The notes: a model not told the origin generated them from the sequence alone. A stretch of 64,000 nt of DNA from Marivirga arenosa (GCF_030503875.2 NZ_CP129968.2:3775001-3839000); one strand, 5' to 3'. Positions 26,048 through 35,622 are shown, numbered from the stretch's first letter. Numbers and translations: made by a program.

Positions 26048-26770
26048 ATGACAGTTTTACCCTATAAAGACAAGGAAACCAGCAAAAAGCAACAAGTGGC
26101 TGATATGTTTGATAACATTAGCCACAAGTATGATTTCCTTAATCATTTCTTAAGCCTTGGTATTGATATCCGTTGGAGAAAAAAAGCAATAAAATTATTA
26201 AAAGAAATTCAGCCTAAGCAGATATTAGATATTGCTACAGGTACGGGTGATTTTGCTATTGAATCTCTAAAATTAAATCCTGATCACGTTACTGGTGTGG
26301 ATATTTCTGAAGGTATGTTAAACGTAGGTCGTGAAAAACTGAAGAAGAGAAAGCTTGATGACAGAATCACATTAACTTCAGGAGACTCTGAAAACCTTCC
26401 ATTTGAAGATAATAAGTTTGATGCGATCATCGTTGCATTTGGGGTAAGAAACTTCGAGAACTTAGAAAAGGGCTTAGCTGAAATGAATAGGGTTTTAAGA
26501 CCTGGAGGAAAAGTAGTGGTTTTGGAATTCTCAAAACCTAAGAGCTTCCCATTTAAACAGTTATATAATTTCTATTTTAAAAATATCTTACCTACTTTAG
26601 GCAAAACAATTTCAAAAGATAATGCGGCTTATACTTATCTACCTGAATCTGTGAAATCATTTCCTGATGGTAAAGATTTTACTGCTATTTTAGATAAGAT
26701 TGGCTTTAAAAATACAGAATGCAAACCATTAACTTTAGGCATCAGCTCAATTTACACAGGAATAAAGTAA
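26048..26770 (+). CDS. ubiE: Demethylmenaquinone methyltransferase
   Basis: SAM-dependent C-methyltransferase that makes menaquinone, the respiratory quinone of Bacteroidota (also named menG). At 240 residues it shows [21 protein letters not shown], the SAM-binding motif [47 protein letters not shown] and [20 protein letters not shown], all UbiE/MenG signatures. The 3' end overlaps the start of porT by 52 bases. Confidence 0.95.
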   Translation: MTVLPYKDKETSKKQQVADMFDNISHKYDFLNHFLSLGIDIRWRKKAIKLLKEIQPKQILDIATGTGDFAIESLKLNPDHVTGVDISEGMLNVGREKLKKRKLDDRITLTSGDSENLPFEDNKFDAIIVAFGVRNFENLEKGLAEMNRVLRPGGKVVVLEFSKPKSFPFKQLYNFYFKNILPTLGKTISKDNAAYTYLPESVKSFPDGKDFTAILDKIGFKNTECKPLTLGISSIYTGIK

Positions 26771-27459
26771 TTCTTTTTATACTCTTAGGGTTTATTGGTT
26801 TTCACGCGAAGGCTCAGTATTATGAAAAAGAAAACCTCCCTAACTATGATGATGCGCTGATTCATTACGGCTTTTACCTTGGTGGGCATACTGCTAATAT
26901 GAAAGTAAGGTATAATGAAGATTATCTAAGCAATCAATTTGATTCGCTTCATTCTGTAATTCCTGAAAGCTCGCCTGGTTTTACTGTAGGTTTTATTGTT
27001 AACTTACGCCTTGCACAATATTTAGATTTAAGAACACTTCCTGGTGTTGGTTTGTATCAATATACTCTGAATTATAATACATACGATCAAGCTGAAGAAG
27101 TTACTTTTCAAGGAAAGAAAGAGGCCTTCTATGCTGAATTACCTCTTTTATTGAAATATAAATCTCAAAGAAGAAAGAATTTTAGGGCTTATATGATTGG
27201 AGGCGCAAAGCCTTCTTTTGAGGTTAGTGGTAAAAGACCCTCTGAAATCAAGGAAGATGTTCTGCTAATCAACACCTTTAATTTAGCATTAGAAGTAGGG
27301 TTTGGAGTAGATATCTATTACGAACTTTTTAAATTTTCGCCAGAAATTAGGTTTTCAAGAGGATTGACAAATGCTTTGTACTCAAGACAAAATAGCTATA
27401 GCAGTCCACTAAATGAGCTCGTAACGAATAGTGTTTCTATTTACTTCCAGTTCCAGTAA
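26719..27459 (+). CDS. porT: PorT/SprT family T9SS protein
   Basis: A 246-residue outer membrane barrel protein needed for type IX secretion in studied Bacteroidota. The signal peptide ends FHAKAQ, then comes [20 protein letters not shown], barrel strands such as [36 protein letters not shown], and the C-terminal strand [12 protein letters not shown]. The only ATG in a sensible place is at 26719, 52 bases inside ubiE; the alternative would be a rare ATT at the ubiE stop. Adjacency to ubiE fits what I recall of other Bacteroidota genomes. Confidence 0.85.
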   Translation: MQTINFRHQLNLHRNKVILFILLGFIGFHAKAQYYEKENLPNYDDALIHYGFYLGGHTANMKVRYNEDYLSNQFDSLHSVIPESSPGFTVGFIVNLRLAQYLDLRTLPGVGLYQYTLNYNTYDQAEEVTFQGKKEAFYAELPLLLKYKSQRRKNFRAYMIGGAKPSFEVSGKRPSEIKEDVLLINTFNLALEVGFGVDIYYELFKFSPEIRFSRGLTNALYSRQNSYSSPLNELVTNSVSIYFQFQ

Positions 27460-27473
27460 GCTTCTTTTTTTTA

Positions 27474-28229
27474 CTATTGATCTAGCCAGCTTTTAAGCGC
27501 ATTCACTTTTTCACGGCTGACAATAATATCATTATCCTCACAATTTTTAAGTTTAATCTTTAATCGGCTATTGGAGTAAGTTATGATTTCATCAATAGCT
27601 TCTAAGCTTGTGATGTACTTTCTATTTAAGCGGAAAAATTGATCTGGATTCAAATCTGAGTCTAGTTGATCTAATGTGTAATCTACTATATATTTTTTAC
27701 CACCTTGCGTTTGAAGAAAAGTTGCTTTTTGTTCGCTGTAGATAAAAGAAATGTCTTGAGAATTAATGCTGTATATCTTCTCACCTACTTTTACCATAAA
27801 GCGATCCTTATATTGCTTACTCTCTTTCTGCAATAAACTTTGCAGCATATTCAAATCAACAGTAGCGGGTTTATTAGTATTGTTTTTATATTTCTCAATA
27901 GCTTGCCCTAATTCCTCTGGATCGATTGGTTTTAACAGATAATCAATAGAATTAAGTTTAAATGCCTTTATTGCGAATTGATCATAAGCAGTTGTGAAAA
28001 TGATTGGGCTACTGGTTTTTACCTGATTATAAATTTCAAAACTTTGCCCATCCGCCAATTCGATATCACTAATTATTAAATCTGGTGCAGGATTGGAACT
28101 TAACCATTCAACAGAATCAACAATAGTATCAAAGTGTCCATGAATACTAGCTTCAGGAATTAAATCATTAAGTAGTTTAATAATTCTGGTCGCTGCCGGT
28201 CTTTCATCCTCTATAACTAAAATATTCAT
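27474..28229 (-). CDS. LytTR-type response regulator
   Basis: A 251-residue two-component regulator. The receiver domain (1-120) has the acidic pocket IEDER, the phosphorylated Asp55 in LIISDIELADG, and Lys100 in YLLKPID. The C-terminal LytTR DNA-binding domain (about 145-250) has DRFMVKVGEKIYSI, YTLDQLDSDLNPDQFFRLNR and KYITSLEAIDEI. Its start overlaps the end of the sensor kinase gene by four bases, so the two form a pair. The TonB receptor and TPR genes upstream are the obvious candidate targets. Confidence 0.93.
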   Translation of the reverse strand: MNILVIEDERPAATRIIKLLNDLIPEASIHGHFDTIVDSVEWLSSNPAPDLIISDIELADGQSFEIYNQVKTSSPIIFTTAYDQFAIKAFKLNSIDYLLKPIDPEELGQAIEKYKNNTNKPATVDLNMLQSLLQKESKQYKDRFMVKVGEKIYSINSQDISFIYSEQKATFLQTQGGKKYIVDYTLDQLDSDLNPDQFFRLNRKYITSLEAIDEIITYSNSRLKIKLKNCEDNDIIVSREKVNALKSWLDQ

Positions 28230-29281
28230 TTTGAAATATTTAATAATGGTAATTTAACTGTGAAGAAATTTTCATCTTGAGAAATGATTGGAGCTTTCTT
28301 ACTTAAAAGCTGGTAGCGCTTTTTAATATTTTCTAAGCCTATTCCAACTCCATCCGATTTTTCATTTTTAGGTTTCCAGTTATTTTTCACAACCAAAAAT
28401 TGTCCTTCTTCTGTAATTTCAATCTTTAGCGGATTTTTAGTGGTAGCTACGGTATGTTTTACTGCATTTTCTAGTAATAATTGCAATGATAATGGAGGTA
28501 AATTTTTTCCTGCTGTTGAGGAAATTGAGATTTCGAATATCATCTTATCCTCAAATCGTATTTTCTGTAGTTCAAGGTAATTTTTAGCAAAACCTAATTC
28601 CTTTTCTAAGCTCACTAACTCCTCTTGCTGAACTTCCAATACATAGCGATAAATTTTAGACAAGCTTTGAATAAATTTATCTGACCTTTCAGCACTTTCA
28701 TATACTAGGCTACTTAAGGTATTTAAAGAATTAAAAAGAAAATGAGGATTTAACTGATCTTTTAAGGACTGGTTTTGACCTGCCAGAACAGCTCTCTTTA
28801 ATTGCTCTGCTTCTAGCACAGAATTACGCCATTCAAATAACCATGAACGGGTAGTAAAAATTGCATTCACTGTTACGGCAATAATCATTGGTGAAACAGC
28901 TTCGGATGCAAAATATGGCAAATTTAGTTCTTTAAAAGAAAGTTGTGGGTTTCTTACCCAAACATAAGCTGTAATGACAATAAAACTCGCAACGAATGAA
29001 TATAGAGTATAAGTGGCTAAAGTTGCAAGTAGTCTGACAAGCGGCTTTTCCACCCAAGAAAATCTTTTATCAAATATTCTATCTACTAAAAAACCACCAT
29101 AAGAAAGAGAGGAAGATAAAAGAAAAGAATTGATAAAACTTGGAAGTAAGTTTTTCATTTGATCCAACTTGAAAAAACATGTTGGACAAAAAATAAAAAC
29201 AAGCACTACCGATATTCCTAAATTAAGCTTTATGAAATTGACCAAACTCCCGAAGGGGTATGTATAATGTTTGCTTGCCAT
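28226..29281 (-). CDS. LytS-type sensor histidine kinase
   Basis: A 351-residue membrane kinase of the His_kinase (PF06580) family. Four hydrophobic segments fill residues 15-145, then a short coiled coil (VLEAEQLKRAVLAGQNQSLK) leads to the phospho-acceptor His180 in QLNPHFLFNSLNTLSSL. The ATPase domain has PPLSLQLLLENAVKHT and GVGIGLENIKKRY. No periplasmic sensor domain is evident, so it may sense the membrane or a partner protein. A -7 box lies at 29297-29304. Confidence 0.92.
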   Translation of the reverse strand: MASKHYTYPFGSLVNFIKLNLGISVVLVFIFCPTCFFKLDQMKNLLPSFINSFLLSSSLSYGGFLVDRIFDKRFSWVEKPLVRLLATLATYTLYSFVASFIVITAYVWVRNPQLSFKELNLPYFASEAVSPMIIAVTVNAIFTTRSWLFEWRNSVLEAEQLKRAVLAGQNQSLKDQLNPHFLFNSLNTLSSLVYESAERSDKFIQSLSKIYRYVLEVQQEELVSLEKELGFAKNYLELQKIRFEDKMIFEISISSTAGKNLPPLSLQLLLENAVKHTVATTKNPLKIEITEEGQFLVVKNNWKPKNEKSDGVGIGLENIKKRYQLLSKKAPIISQDENFFTVKLPLLNISK

Positions 29282-29296
29282 GGTTATTCTTTAATC

Positions 29297-29304
29297 CAAA
29301 TATA
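29297..29304 (-). promoter_or_regulatory. -7 box of the lytS-lytTR pair
   Basis: TATATTTG on the minus strand fits TAnnTTTG and lies 15 bases before the kinase ATG; no clear -33 TTG. Together with the hairpin just upstream this suggests the two-component genes form their own unit. Confidence 0.5.
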
Positions 29305-29319
29305 CAGTATTGAAGGAAA

Positions 29320-29353
29320 GCATCTACTAGAAAAACTAATTTCTAGTAGATGC
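29320..29353 (-). terminator. Perfect hairpin after the TPR gene
   Basis: Arms GCATCTACTAGAAA (29320-29333) and TTTCTAGTAGATGC (29340-29353) pair perfectly over 14 bases around a six-base loop. It begins seven bases after the TPR gene stop. The tail on the minus strand is TTTCCTTC, so termination may be partial. Confidence 0.65.
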
Positions 29354-29359
29354 CATAAA

Positions 29360-30013
29360 TTATTTACACGATTTCAGAACGGCTTGAGCTGATTCTTTAC
29401 CCCATCTTGGAAGCAAAGGATTATCCGTTTCTTGCGCTTCTTCTTTTCCAAAATACTCCAAACTTTGTTTTGCAATTCCACAAGCTTTTTCCGGTCCTTC
29501 TCCAAAGAATTGTGACATCCCTAATTGCATTTGAGCCATTAATGACATTGCTCTAGGGTTCTCAGGCTCTAATTTTAAAGCTCTTCCAAAAGTTTGCATT
29601 ACTAAACCTGAAAGTTGTTGTCCTCTAGTCTGTGGATCAACTGATAATTGGCCCATCATAGCGTATCCTTTTAAGGCTATTAATTCAGCATTTTCACCAT
29701 TTCTATTGATACAATCTTGAATAGTTTTAACTGCAATATCAAAGTTTTTATCCTGCTCTTCAGGATATCCTCTAAGAATAAAACCCGCATTGGTATAGGC
29801 TAAAGCTGCATAATAGTCAGGTAACCACTCATCCTGATTCATTTGCGAAATTCGGCTGAAGCCATTTGCTACAGACTGAAATTCAGCTGCATTTTCAGCA
29901 TTTCCCATTGCTTGCAATTGTTTTTGCATTGCATTTACATAGGCTGGGTCATTAGCCACTGTGATATTTGACAATAAAAATAAAAGTGCGATTAGTGTGA
30001 ATTTAATTTTCAT
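29360..30013 (-). CDS. Periplasmic TPR-like protein
   Basis: A 217-residue secreted protein: signal peptide about 1-20 (LIALLFLLSNITVAND), then helical repeats (QKQLQAMGNAENAAEFQSVA, WLPDYYAALAYTNAGFILRG, AELIALKGYAMMGQLSVDPQ, TFGRALKLEPENPRAMSLMA) with TPR-type spacing. It ends with a cysteine (LKSCK). It follows the TonB receptor by 25 bases, so the two are co-transcribed; it may be a periplasmic partner of the receptor. No specific function is known to me. Confidence 0.75.
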   Translation of the reverse strand: MKIKFTLIALLFLLSNITVANDPAYVNAMQKQLQAMGNAENAAEFQSVANGFSRISQMNQDEWLPDYYAALAYTNAGFILRGYPEEQDKNFDIAVKTIQDCINRNGENAELIALKGYAMMGQLSVDPQTRGQQLSGLVMQTFGRALKLEPENPRAMSLMAQMQLGMSQFFGEGPEKACGIAKQSLEYFGKEEAQETDNPLLPRWGKESAQAVLKSCK

Positions 30014-30038
30014 GATTTCTAATTTTTAAGATTGACGA

Positions 30039-32192
30039 TTATAAATTATTTAATTGATTAGCATTTTTGTCTGTTGAAAGGGTTAAGAATACTCCTAAGA
30101 ATAAAAACCTTGGTGCAGCTTGACCAACTGGAGATGAAGCAAAAATACCTTGTTCATTGGCTTGATTGGCATAATCAAATCCAAACTGATTTTCTCTTCC
30201 TAGTACATTATTGCAGGCAAAATGTATTATAAGATTTGGCTTAGGTAGATAACTCCATGATAAACTTAAGGACTGAAAACTTTTAGTTCTCTGATTTTGC
30301 TCGCCTTCAAAATTTGGATTTGTATAAGCAAAGCCATCATTTACAGAAAATGAGCCTCCAAATTGAGAGTTTAGAGAAGATACGAAATGCTTTACAACTA
30401 AAGAGGCATTATGCTTTGGAGCAAAGGATGGCTGTACTTCAGATTCATAATGAGCAAATTTCCTTTTTGAATCTACAAAACTGTAGGAAATCCAAAAGTC
30501 CGTATTTTTTATACTCTTTCTGTCTCTATAGAATACATCAAAGCCTGATGCTTTTCCAAAACCATTTAGGCTGATGTTTGATAGGTTCATGTCTGCTCCA
30601 TCAAACGTCAAAAGATTATCATAATCCTTGTGGAAAGCCTCAGCTCTAAAAGTTCTGCTATTTTTATGGATAAAATAGTTTAATATATAATGAGTAGCCT
30701 CAGTATTTCCTATGCTATTATTTACAACTCTGTATTTAGATTCAGCTAACTGACTGAATTTCCCATAAGCCAATGATATTTGACCTTCATGTTGAAATTT
30801 ATAACTCAATGAAGCTCTTGGATCTATCCATTGCTCATTTATGAGATTGCTGTAGCCTGCTCTTAAACCTCCTCTTAATATTAAATCATTACTGATATAA
30901 TAATCAGATTCTACAAATGCATTTGCTTGCGGGTCTTCAAAACCTCTACTTTGATTCTCATCTAATAAGGCCTCATCATATTTATTCCAAAAAGTCTCAA
31001 CACCTATTTTAGTTGAAAATGCATCAGAGAAATCACGAATAGCTACGCCTTTAGCATGAAATAATTGTGTTTTTTGTTCTACTTTCAATCCGCCTAAATC
31101 AAATTGATCAGTATTCAGTGTGTAGCTTAAGCCCCCTGTAAAACTCCACTCCTCATTCTTAATTTGCTTGAATGATAGCTGCCCTACATTATAGTTATTA
31201 TTAATTTTTATTAAATCACCTCTACCAAGCTCACCTGGCTCAGCTTGCCAAATCTCCATCCCACTTGATTCTGTTTGAAAAAATGCTTTAAGCATTCCGC
31301 TATTCCCCCATTGTTGCCTCCCTAATATTGAAGCATCCCAACTATGAGGAGCTCTTTCCCAATCAAAGTTCTGATTGATAAGGTTCTGATATGGCCCTAA
31401 ATCAAAAAAGTTTGCATTAGCACTAATACTGTTTCTTTTGCCTACCAATGTTTGGGAAAGACCACCGCCTAAAGACATCAGACTGATATCTGCCTGACTT
31501 CTCACTGGCATATCAATACTGTTTAAAACTAAAGCAGAGGATAACGCTTGCCCGTATTCAGCTGAATATCCTCCAGTTGAGAAGAATGAACCCTTAAACA
31601 TATTAGGACTAAAGCGAGTCCGACTAGGTACATTGTTAGCAGTGGTACCAAAAGCATTATTTACTTTCAAGCCGTCTATAAAAATGGCGGTTTCAGACGC
31701 ATCACCACCTCTAACAAACAACCTTCCATCATTACCCACATTGCTGGTTCCTGGTAAAGTTTGGAAAGCTCCTACGATATCGCCAATTGCTGATGGCGTA
31801 GTAACAATATCAATTGGTTTTAAAACGACTGCCTTTTTTACATCAGAAGCTTCCATTCCTCCTGCAGTAATGGTTACAGCTTTCATTTGGTCGATAGCTT
31901 CTTTTAATGATGTATTAATTACTATTTCATTTCCTTCAAGTGTGATAGTATGTAATTCTTTTTTAAAGCCTACTGACTGAAATGCTAATTGGTGGGAGCC
32001 GGTCAATTCGGTTTCAAATTGAAATTCTCCATTTTTAGAAGATGATGTTCCTTCATAAGTTCCCTCAATAAAAATATTAACCCCAGGTAGGGCTTCATTA
32101 TTTTTATCGGTTACTTTTCCTTTTAAGATGGTTTGTCCTAACAGACAAAAAGGAAATAATATTATGATAGTTAGTGTGGTTAAAGTTTTCAT
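30039..32192 (-). CDS. TonB-dependent receptor with N-terminal carboxypeptidase-like domain
   Basis: Outer membrane TonB-dependent transporter, 717 residues. Signal peptide about 1-19 (ILFPFCLLGQTI); a CarboxypepD_reg-like domain (about 20-105: LKGKVTDKNNEALPGVNIFI, SSSKNGEFQFE); plug domain (about 115-235: DIVGAFQTLPGTSNVGNDGR, LFVRGGDASETAIFIDGLKV); then a short barrel. It is not a SusC: it lacks the SusC-specific motif and no SusD gene follows. It begins an operon with the TPR gene, upstream of the LytS/LytTR pair. The imported substrate cannot be read from sequence. Confidence 0.88.
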   Translation of the reverse strand: MKTLTTLTIIILFPFCLLGQTILKGKVTDKNNEALPGVNIFIEGTYEGTSSSKNGEFQFETELTGSHQLAFQSVGFKKELHTITLEGNEIVINTSLKEAIDQMKAVTITAGGMEASDVKKAVVLKPIDIVTTPSAIGDIVGAFQTLPGTSNVGNDGRLFVRGGDASETAIFIDGLKVNNAFGTTANNVPSRTRFSPNMFKGSFFSTGGYSAEYGQALSSALVLNSIDMPVRSQADISLMSLGGGLSQTLVGKRNSISANANFFDLGPYQNLINQNFDWERAPHSWDASILGRQQWGNSGMLKAFFQTESSGMEIWQAEPGELGRGDLIKINNNYNVGQLSFKQIKNEEWSFTGGLSYTLNTDQFDLGGLKVEQKTQLFHAKGVAIRDFSDAFSTKIGVETFWNKYDEALLDENQSRGFEDPQANAFVESDYYISNDLILRGGLRAGYSNLINEQWIDPRASLSYKFQHEGQISLAYGKFSQLAESKYRVVNNSIGNTEATHYILNYFIHKNSRTFRAEAFHKDYDNLLTFDGADMNLSNISLNGFGKASGFDVFYRDRKSIKNTDFWISYSFVDSKRKFAHYESEVQPSFAPKHNASLVVKHFVSSLNSQFGGSFSVNDGFAYTNPNFEGEQNQRTKSFQSLSLSWSYLPKPNLIIHFACNNVLGRENQFGFDYANQANEQGIFASSPVGQAAPRFLFLGVFLTLSTDKNANQLNNL

Positions 32193-32253
32193 ACCGTTGA
32201 TGTTTTATTCAAAATTGCGGTATGAAATGCGGTAATTAAATTAATAATTACCG
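32190..32253. promoter_or_regulatory. Inverted TACCG/CGGTA motifs ahead of the TonB receptor gene
   Basis: CGGTAATTA (32230-32238) and TAATTACCG (32245-32253) form a perfect inverted repeat with a six-base centre. CATACCG (32190-32196, overlapping the start codon) and CGGTATG (32218-32224) form another with a 21-base centre. Four copies of the TACCG core within 64 bases suggest either an operator or a structured mRNA leader. Confidence 0.45.
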
Positions 32254-32304
32254 AAGCTACAGATTATAAGGATGAACTGTAGAATCTTAGAACTGAATTT
32301 TTTA

Positions 32305-32967
32305 TCAATCTAGGGAAATGGGAACCATACTGAAAGTATCCTCCTTATCAGATGGGTTTATTTTTAAAATATTAGACACAACAAGATTCACCAAAACCCT
32401 TGAAGCTTTATATCGATTGAGTTTAGAGATTTCCTGGAATTTAGAAACCGTGATAAAGTCATTCTGTCCTAAATACTCTAACAATAGCCTTTCTTTTTCT
32501 TGTATTTGGAGCACTCTTCCATTCTTTCTCTGAGAAAACTTGATGACATTTCTCACTTCCTTACTGGCTTGAATACTTTTATCAGCTAGCCTTACATAGG
32601 CCTTGCCCCAATCTGCCTTTTCATCCGGCAAAGCATAATGCGGCTTCTTTTTACTTTCTGGAACAGAATAATGCACTACTGACCTTTCCTCATTTTCATC
32701 TAATGGAATTATATAGTATTCATATTTCAAACGAGGTTTACACAATGTTGCCAATGCTTTATTGAGAACATAAATTTCTTCATCAGCATATTTTACACCC
32801 GGAATATTTCCATTATCATCTACACCGATTAATATATCACCACCATTAGTATTGGCAAAGGCCACAAACTCACGCACAATTTTCTCAGGATGCGAAGCTT
32901 TCCTTTTAAATTCAAGGGTATCCCCCTCTCCTTTTCTAACTAAACGGTATAAATCTTTGAGTTCCAT
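32305..32967 (-). CDS. AlbA_2-domain putative DNA-binding protein
   Basis: A 220-residue protein. The N-terminal AlbA_2 (Schlafen-like) domain runs about 8-115: RKGEGDTLEFKRKASHPEKI, VREFVAFANTNGGDILIGVD, DNGNIPGVKYADEE. A C-terminal part (about 150-210) looks like a winged helix (LEYLGQNDFITVSKFQEISK, LNRYKASRVLVNLVVSNILK). Such proteins are annotated as helix-turn-helix ATP-binding proteins, but their role is mostly unknown; no Walker A motif is seen here. It lies between the TonB receptor and VOC genes. Confidence 0.82.
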   Translation of the reverse strand: MELKDLYRLVRKGEGDTLEFKRKASHPEKIVREFVAFANTNGGDILIGVDDNGNIPGVKYADEEIYVLNKALATLCKPRLKYEYYIIPLDENEERSVVHYSVPESKKKPHYALPDEKADWGKAYVRLADKSIQASKEVRNVIKFSQRKNGRVLQIQEKERLLLEYLGQNDFITVSKFQEISKLNRYKASRVLVNLVVSNILKINPSDKEDTFSMVPISLD

Positions 32968-33024
32968 GTTTAAAGTATGGTACCTGTAAACTGTAAAAGT
33001 AGACTTAAAAGAATGCTTGATTAA

Positions 33025-33447
33025 TTAGGATGCAAATATGCTTTCATCCTTTTTGAAAGATTTAAACTCCAAGGCATTTCCACTTGGATCTAAAAAGAAC
33101 ATGGTCGCTTGTTCTCCTGCTTCGCCTTTAAATCTTATATAGGGTTTAATTATAAACTCGGTATTCTGAGCTTTCAATCTATCTGCTAGCTCGTGCCACT
33201 GCTCCCATTCCAAAATAACACCAAAATGTTTGATGGGTACTGACTTTCCATCAACTGGGTTTGCAGCTGGTTCTTGAATGGCTTCATCCGTAAGATGAGC
33301 GGTAATCTGGTGGCCATACAAATCAAAATCAATCCATCTTTCAGAAGTGCGACCAATTTTACAATTCAACTTTTCTTCAAAAAACTGGCGAGTGGCCTGT
33401 AAATCAGTTACAGGAAATGCAACATGGAAAGGTCTAATATTTTTCAT
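33025..33447 (-). CDS. VOC (glyoxalase/dioxygenase) family protein
   Basis: A 140-residue vicinal-oxygen-chelate protein with two beta-alpha-beta-beta-beta units: [35 protein letters not shown] and [37 protein letters not shown]. Putative metal ligands are His8, the His of ITAHL, the His of KHFGV and the Glu of ALEFK. The substrate is unknown; it resembles small dioxygenase-like VOC enzymes. It is 57 bases from the AlbA_2 gene. Confidence 0.87.
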   Translation of the reverse strand: MKNIRPFHVAFPVTDLQATRQFFEEKLNCKIGRTSERWIDFDLYGHQITAHLTDEAIQEPAANPVDGKSVPIKHFGVILEWEQWHELADRLKAQNTEFIIKPYIRFKGEAGEQATMFFLDPSGNALEFKSFKKDESIFAS

Positions 33448-33494
33448 TGGTCTAGAATATTAAGGAAGTGAATAATCAAAAATGGTAATTAAAA

Positions 33495-33532
33495 AAGCAG
33501 TCATAGATTAAATGATAATCAAATGACTGCTT
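33495..33532 (-). terminator. Terminator of the batD-aroC-symporter-nfu unit
   Basis: Arms AAGCAGTCAT (33495-33504) and ATGACTGCTT (33523-33532) pair perfectly across an 18-base loop. On the minus strand the hairpin is followed by TTTTAATT. It lies 19 bases past the nfu stop. Confidence 0.65.
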
Positions 33533-33551
33533 AAATGTTATAAGAAATATC

Positions 33552-34148
33552 TTAAACGCCTTCTGCTTCTACTTCTTTCACATCATTTGGAAGCATTCTT
33601 TTCAATAGATTTTCTATCCCAGCTTTCAATGTAATAGTTGAAGATGGACATCCGCTACAAGATCCTTGCAATAAGACTTTCACCTTTTGATTATCCTTAT
33701 CATAAGAATGGAAAGATATAGCACCACCATCTTGTTCTACTGCTGGCTTGATATATTCTTCAAGAATATTTTTGATTTGCTCTTCAAGCTCAGCATTTTC
33801 GCTATTATTAGGTTGCTCGAATAAGTCTTTAGGCTGTAATTCAATTACGCGCTTTCCCGATTCTAAGAATTCTTTGATTACCTCTTTTACCTCATTTTGA
33901 ATTTCCACCCATTCGTATTCCGGTTTTTTTGTAACCGTTACGAAATTACTCATGTAAAAAACTCTGTCTACATACTCTTTCTCAAACAAAATCTTTGCTA
34001 AGGGAGCTTGAGCCGTATCTTCTATAGAAGGATAATCAAATGAATCACCTTCAGGAACTAACATTTGGTTGGTAGCAAATTTTAATGAATTAGGATTCGG
34101 ATTTGCTTCCATATAAATGGTAACAGGTTGTTGTGTCTGCGTACTCAT
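33552..34148 (-). CDS. NifU-like Fe-S cluster scaffold protein (Nfu)
   Basis: A 198-residue iron-sulfur carrier. The N-terminal Nfu_N domain (about 8-95: EANPNPNSLKFATNQML, VDRVFYMSNFVTVTKK) precedes the NifU C-terminal domain (about 118-185: EYIKPAVEQDGGAISFHSYD), whose cluster-binding cysteines are Cys164 and Cys167 in QGSCSGCPSSTITLK. It receives and passes on 4Fe-4S clusters to target proteins. It is the last gene of its unit, 25 bases after the symporter gene. Confidence 0.93.
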   Translation of the reverse strand: MSTQTQQPVTIYMEANPNPNSLKFATNQMLVPEGDSFDYPSIEDTAQAPLAKILFEKEYVDRVFYMSNFVTVTKKPEYEWVEIQNEVKEVIKEFLESGKRVIELQPKDLFEQPNNSENAELEEQIKNILEEYIKPAVEQDGGAISFHSYDKDNQKVKVLLQGSCSGCPSSTITLKAGIENLLKRMLPNDVKEVEAEGV

Positions 34149-34173
34149 CTTATTTTTTTAAGTCTTTTTTAAT

Positions 34174-35622
34174 TTATTTATTTGCTGGAACGTCTTTTGG
34201 CACTTTTAGTTCACCTTCAGACTTCGCAATTAATGTAGAAACAGTAGCATCGCCAGTAACGTTCACTACGGTTCTAAACATATCTAAAATTCTATCTACT
34301 GGGAAGATGATCGCTACCCATGCTGGATTCAATCCAACAGAGTTTAATACGATAATCATCATTACTAAACCAGCACTAGGAACAGCAGCTGAACCAATGG
34401 ATGCTAAAGTTGCCGTTAACACAATGGTTAATTGCTGTCCTAACGTTAGATCAACCATATGCAGCTGAGCTAAGAATACAACTGCGATGGCTTGATACAT
34501 ACTAGTACCATCCATATTCACTGTAGCTCCTATAGGAAGCACAAAACTACTTATCTTCTTTGAGGCTCCCATATTCTCTTCTACACACTCCATAGTAACT
34601 GGCAGTGTTGCAGCACTACTGGAAGTAGAAAATGCCAAGAATTGAGCTGGACTTATTCTTTTTAAGAATTCTCTATAGCTAAGTTTTTTGATAAACGCAT
34701 GTACAATCAATGGATACAGCACAAATATCATAAACAGTAAACCCACTAATAAGGTAATTGAATAACTTCCTAGGCCTTTAAAGATCTGTAAAACCTGAGC
34801 TGGTGTATCCGCCATTTTGGCGATCACTCCGGCTAACAAAGCGAATACGAAAAACGGAGCCGCTTTCATGATGATATCCACCATCTTAAGGATAACCTCA
34901 TTCGCACCGTTTACAAAATCGATTACCCCACTTACTTTTCTATTAGGAAGCATTGCTAAGCATATTCCAAAAAATATTGCAAAGAAAATAACCTGCAACA
35001 TGTTAGCATTACTGCTGAAAGCCCCAAATACATTTTCTGGAACCATATCCACAAAGAATTTCAATGGTCCTTGATTTTTAGTTTGATCTGCAGATTTAGA
35101 AAGCTGATTTACCCTTTCATTAGAACTTTCTGTATTTTTCAATGAATCTAAAGTCCCTTCTTTCATAGCAGAATTAACCAAATCTTGATATTGTTGCTCT
35201 TTTAAGAAAGATCTTCCGTCCTTTGGCTGTGGTACATCAGGATTTTCACTAACCCATAGTTCATATTTAATTCTGTTTTTAACCCTTTGTTCTTCATTTA
35301 CAAATTTGCCGGGCTTCACTACATTCACAAGTGTTAATCCAATGCCAACAGCAATTACTGTTGACATTAAATAGAAAACGATTGTTTTCAGACCTAACTT
35401 TCCTAATCTATTAATATCAGTTAAGCTTGATACGCCACTTATAATAGAAAGCAATACCAATGGAACTGCAATTGCCTTTAATATTCTAATAAAAATTGTA
35501 CCGAATGGATCTATCCAATCAATTGTAAATTGGTTCCATCCTAAATAACTAGAAATAAATGCCCAAATAATCCCTAAAATCAGACCAATTATGATTCTGA
35601 TATGTAATGGTAATTTCTTCAT
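34174..35622 (-). CDS. Dicarboxylate/amino acid:cation symporter (DAACS family)
   Basis: Inner membrane sodium- or proton-coupled symporter for glutamate, aspartate or C4-dicarboxylates. The 482-residue protein has the family's serine-rich re-entrant loop (LAFSTSSSAATLPVTMECVE), the NMDGT motif (PIGATVNMDGTSMYQAIAVV) and the C-terminal PVDRILDMFRTVVNVTGDA. An extra hydrophilic stretch (about 105-175, KPGKFVNEEQRVKNRIKYEL onward) between helices 3 and 4 is longer than in GltP. Its ATG overlaps the aroC stop by one base (TAATG). Confidence 0.92.
   Translation of the reverse strand: MKKLPLHIRIIIGLILGIIWAFISSYLGWNQFTIDWIDPFGTIFIRILKAIAVPLVLLSIISGVSSLTDINRLGKLGLKTIVFYLMSTVIAVGIGLTLVNVVKPGKFVNEEQRVKNRIKYELWVSENPDVPQPKDGRSFLKEQQYQDLVNSAMKEGTLDSLKNTESSNERVNQLSKSADQTKNQGPLKFFVDMVPENVFGAFSSNANMLQVIFFAIFFGICLAMLPNRKVSGVIDFVNGANEVILKMVDIIMKAAPFFVFALLAGVIAKMADTPAQVLQIFKGLGSYSITLLVGLLFMIFVLYPLIVHAFIKKLSYREFLKRISPAQFLAFSTSSSAATLPVTMECVEENMGASKKISSFVLPIGATVNMDGTSMYQAIAVVFLAQLHMVDLTLGQQLTIVLTATLASIGSAAVPSAGLVMMIIVLNSVGLNPAWVAIIFPVDRILDMFRTVVNVTGDATVSTLIAKSEGELKVPKDVPANK

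Noticed and set aside
32193..32201. ACCGTTGAT as a definite LytTR binding site
   Set aside because: One match to a nine-base degenerate pattern is expected by chance, and the required second direct repeat one helical turn away is not seen; kept only as part of a weaker finding on the inverted repeats.
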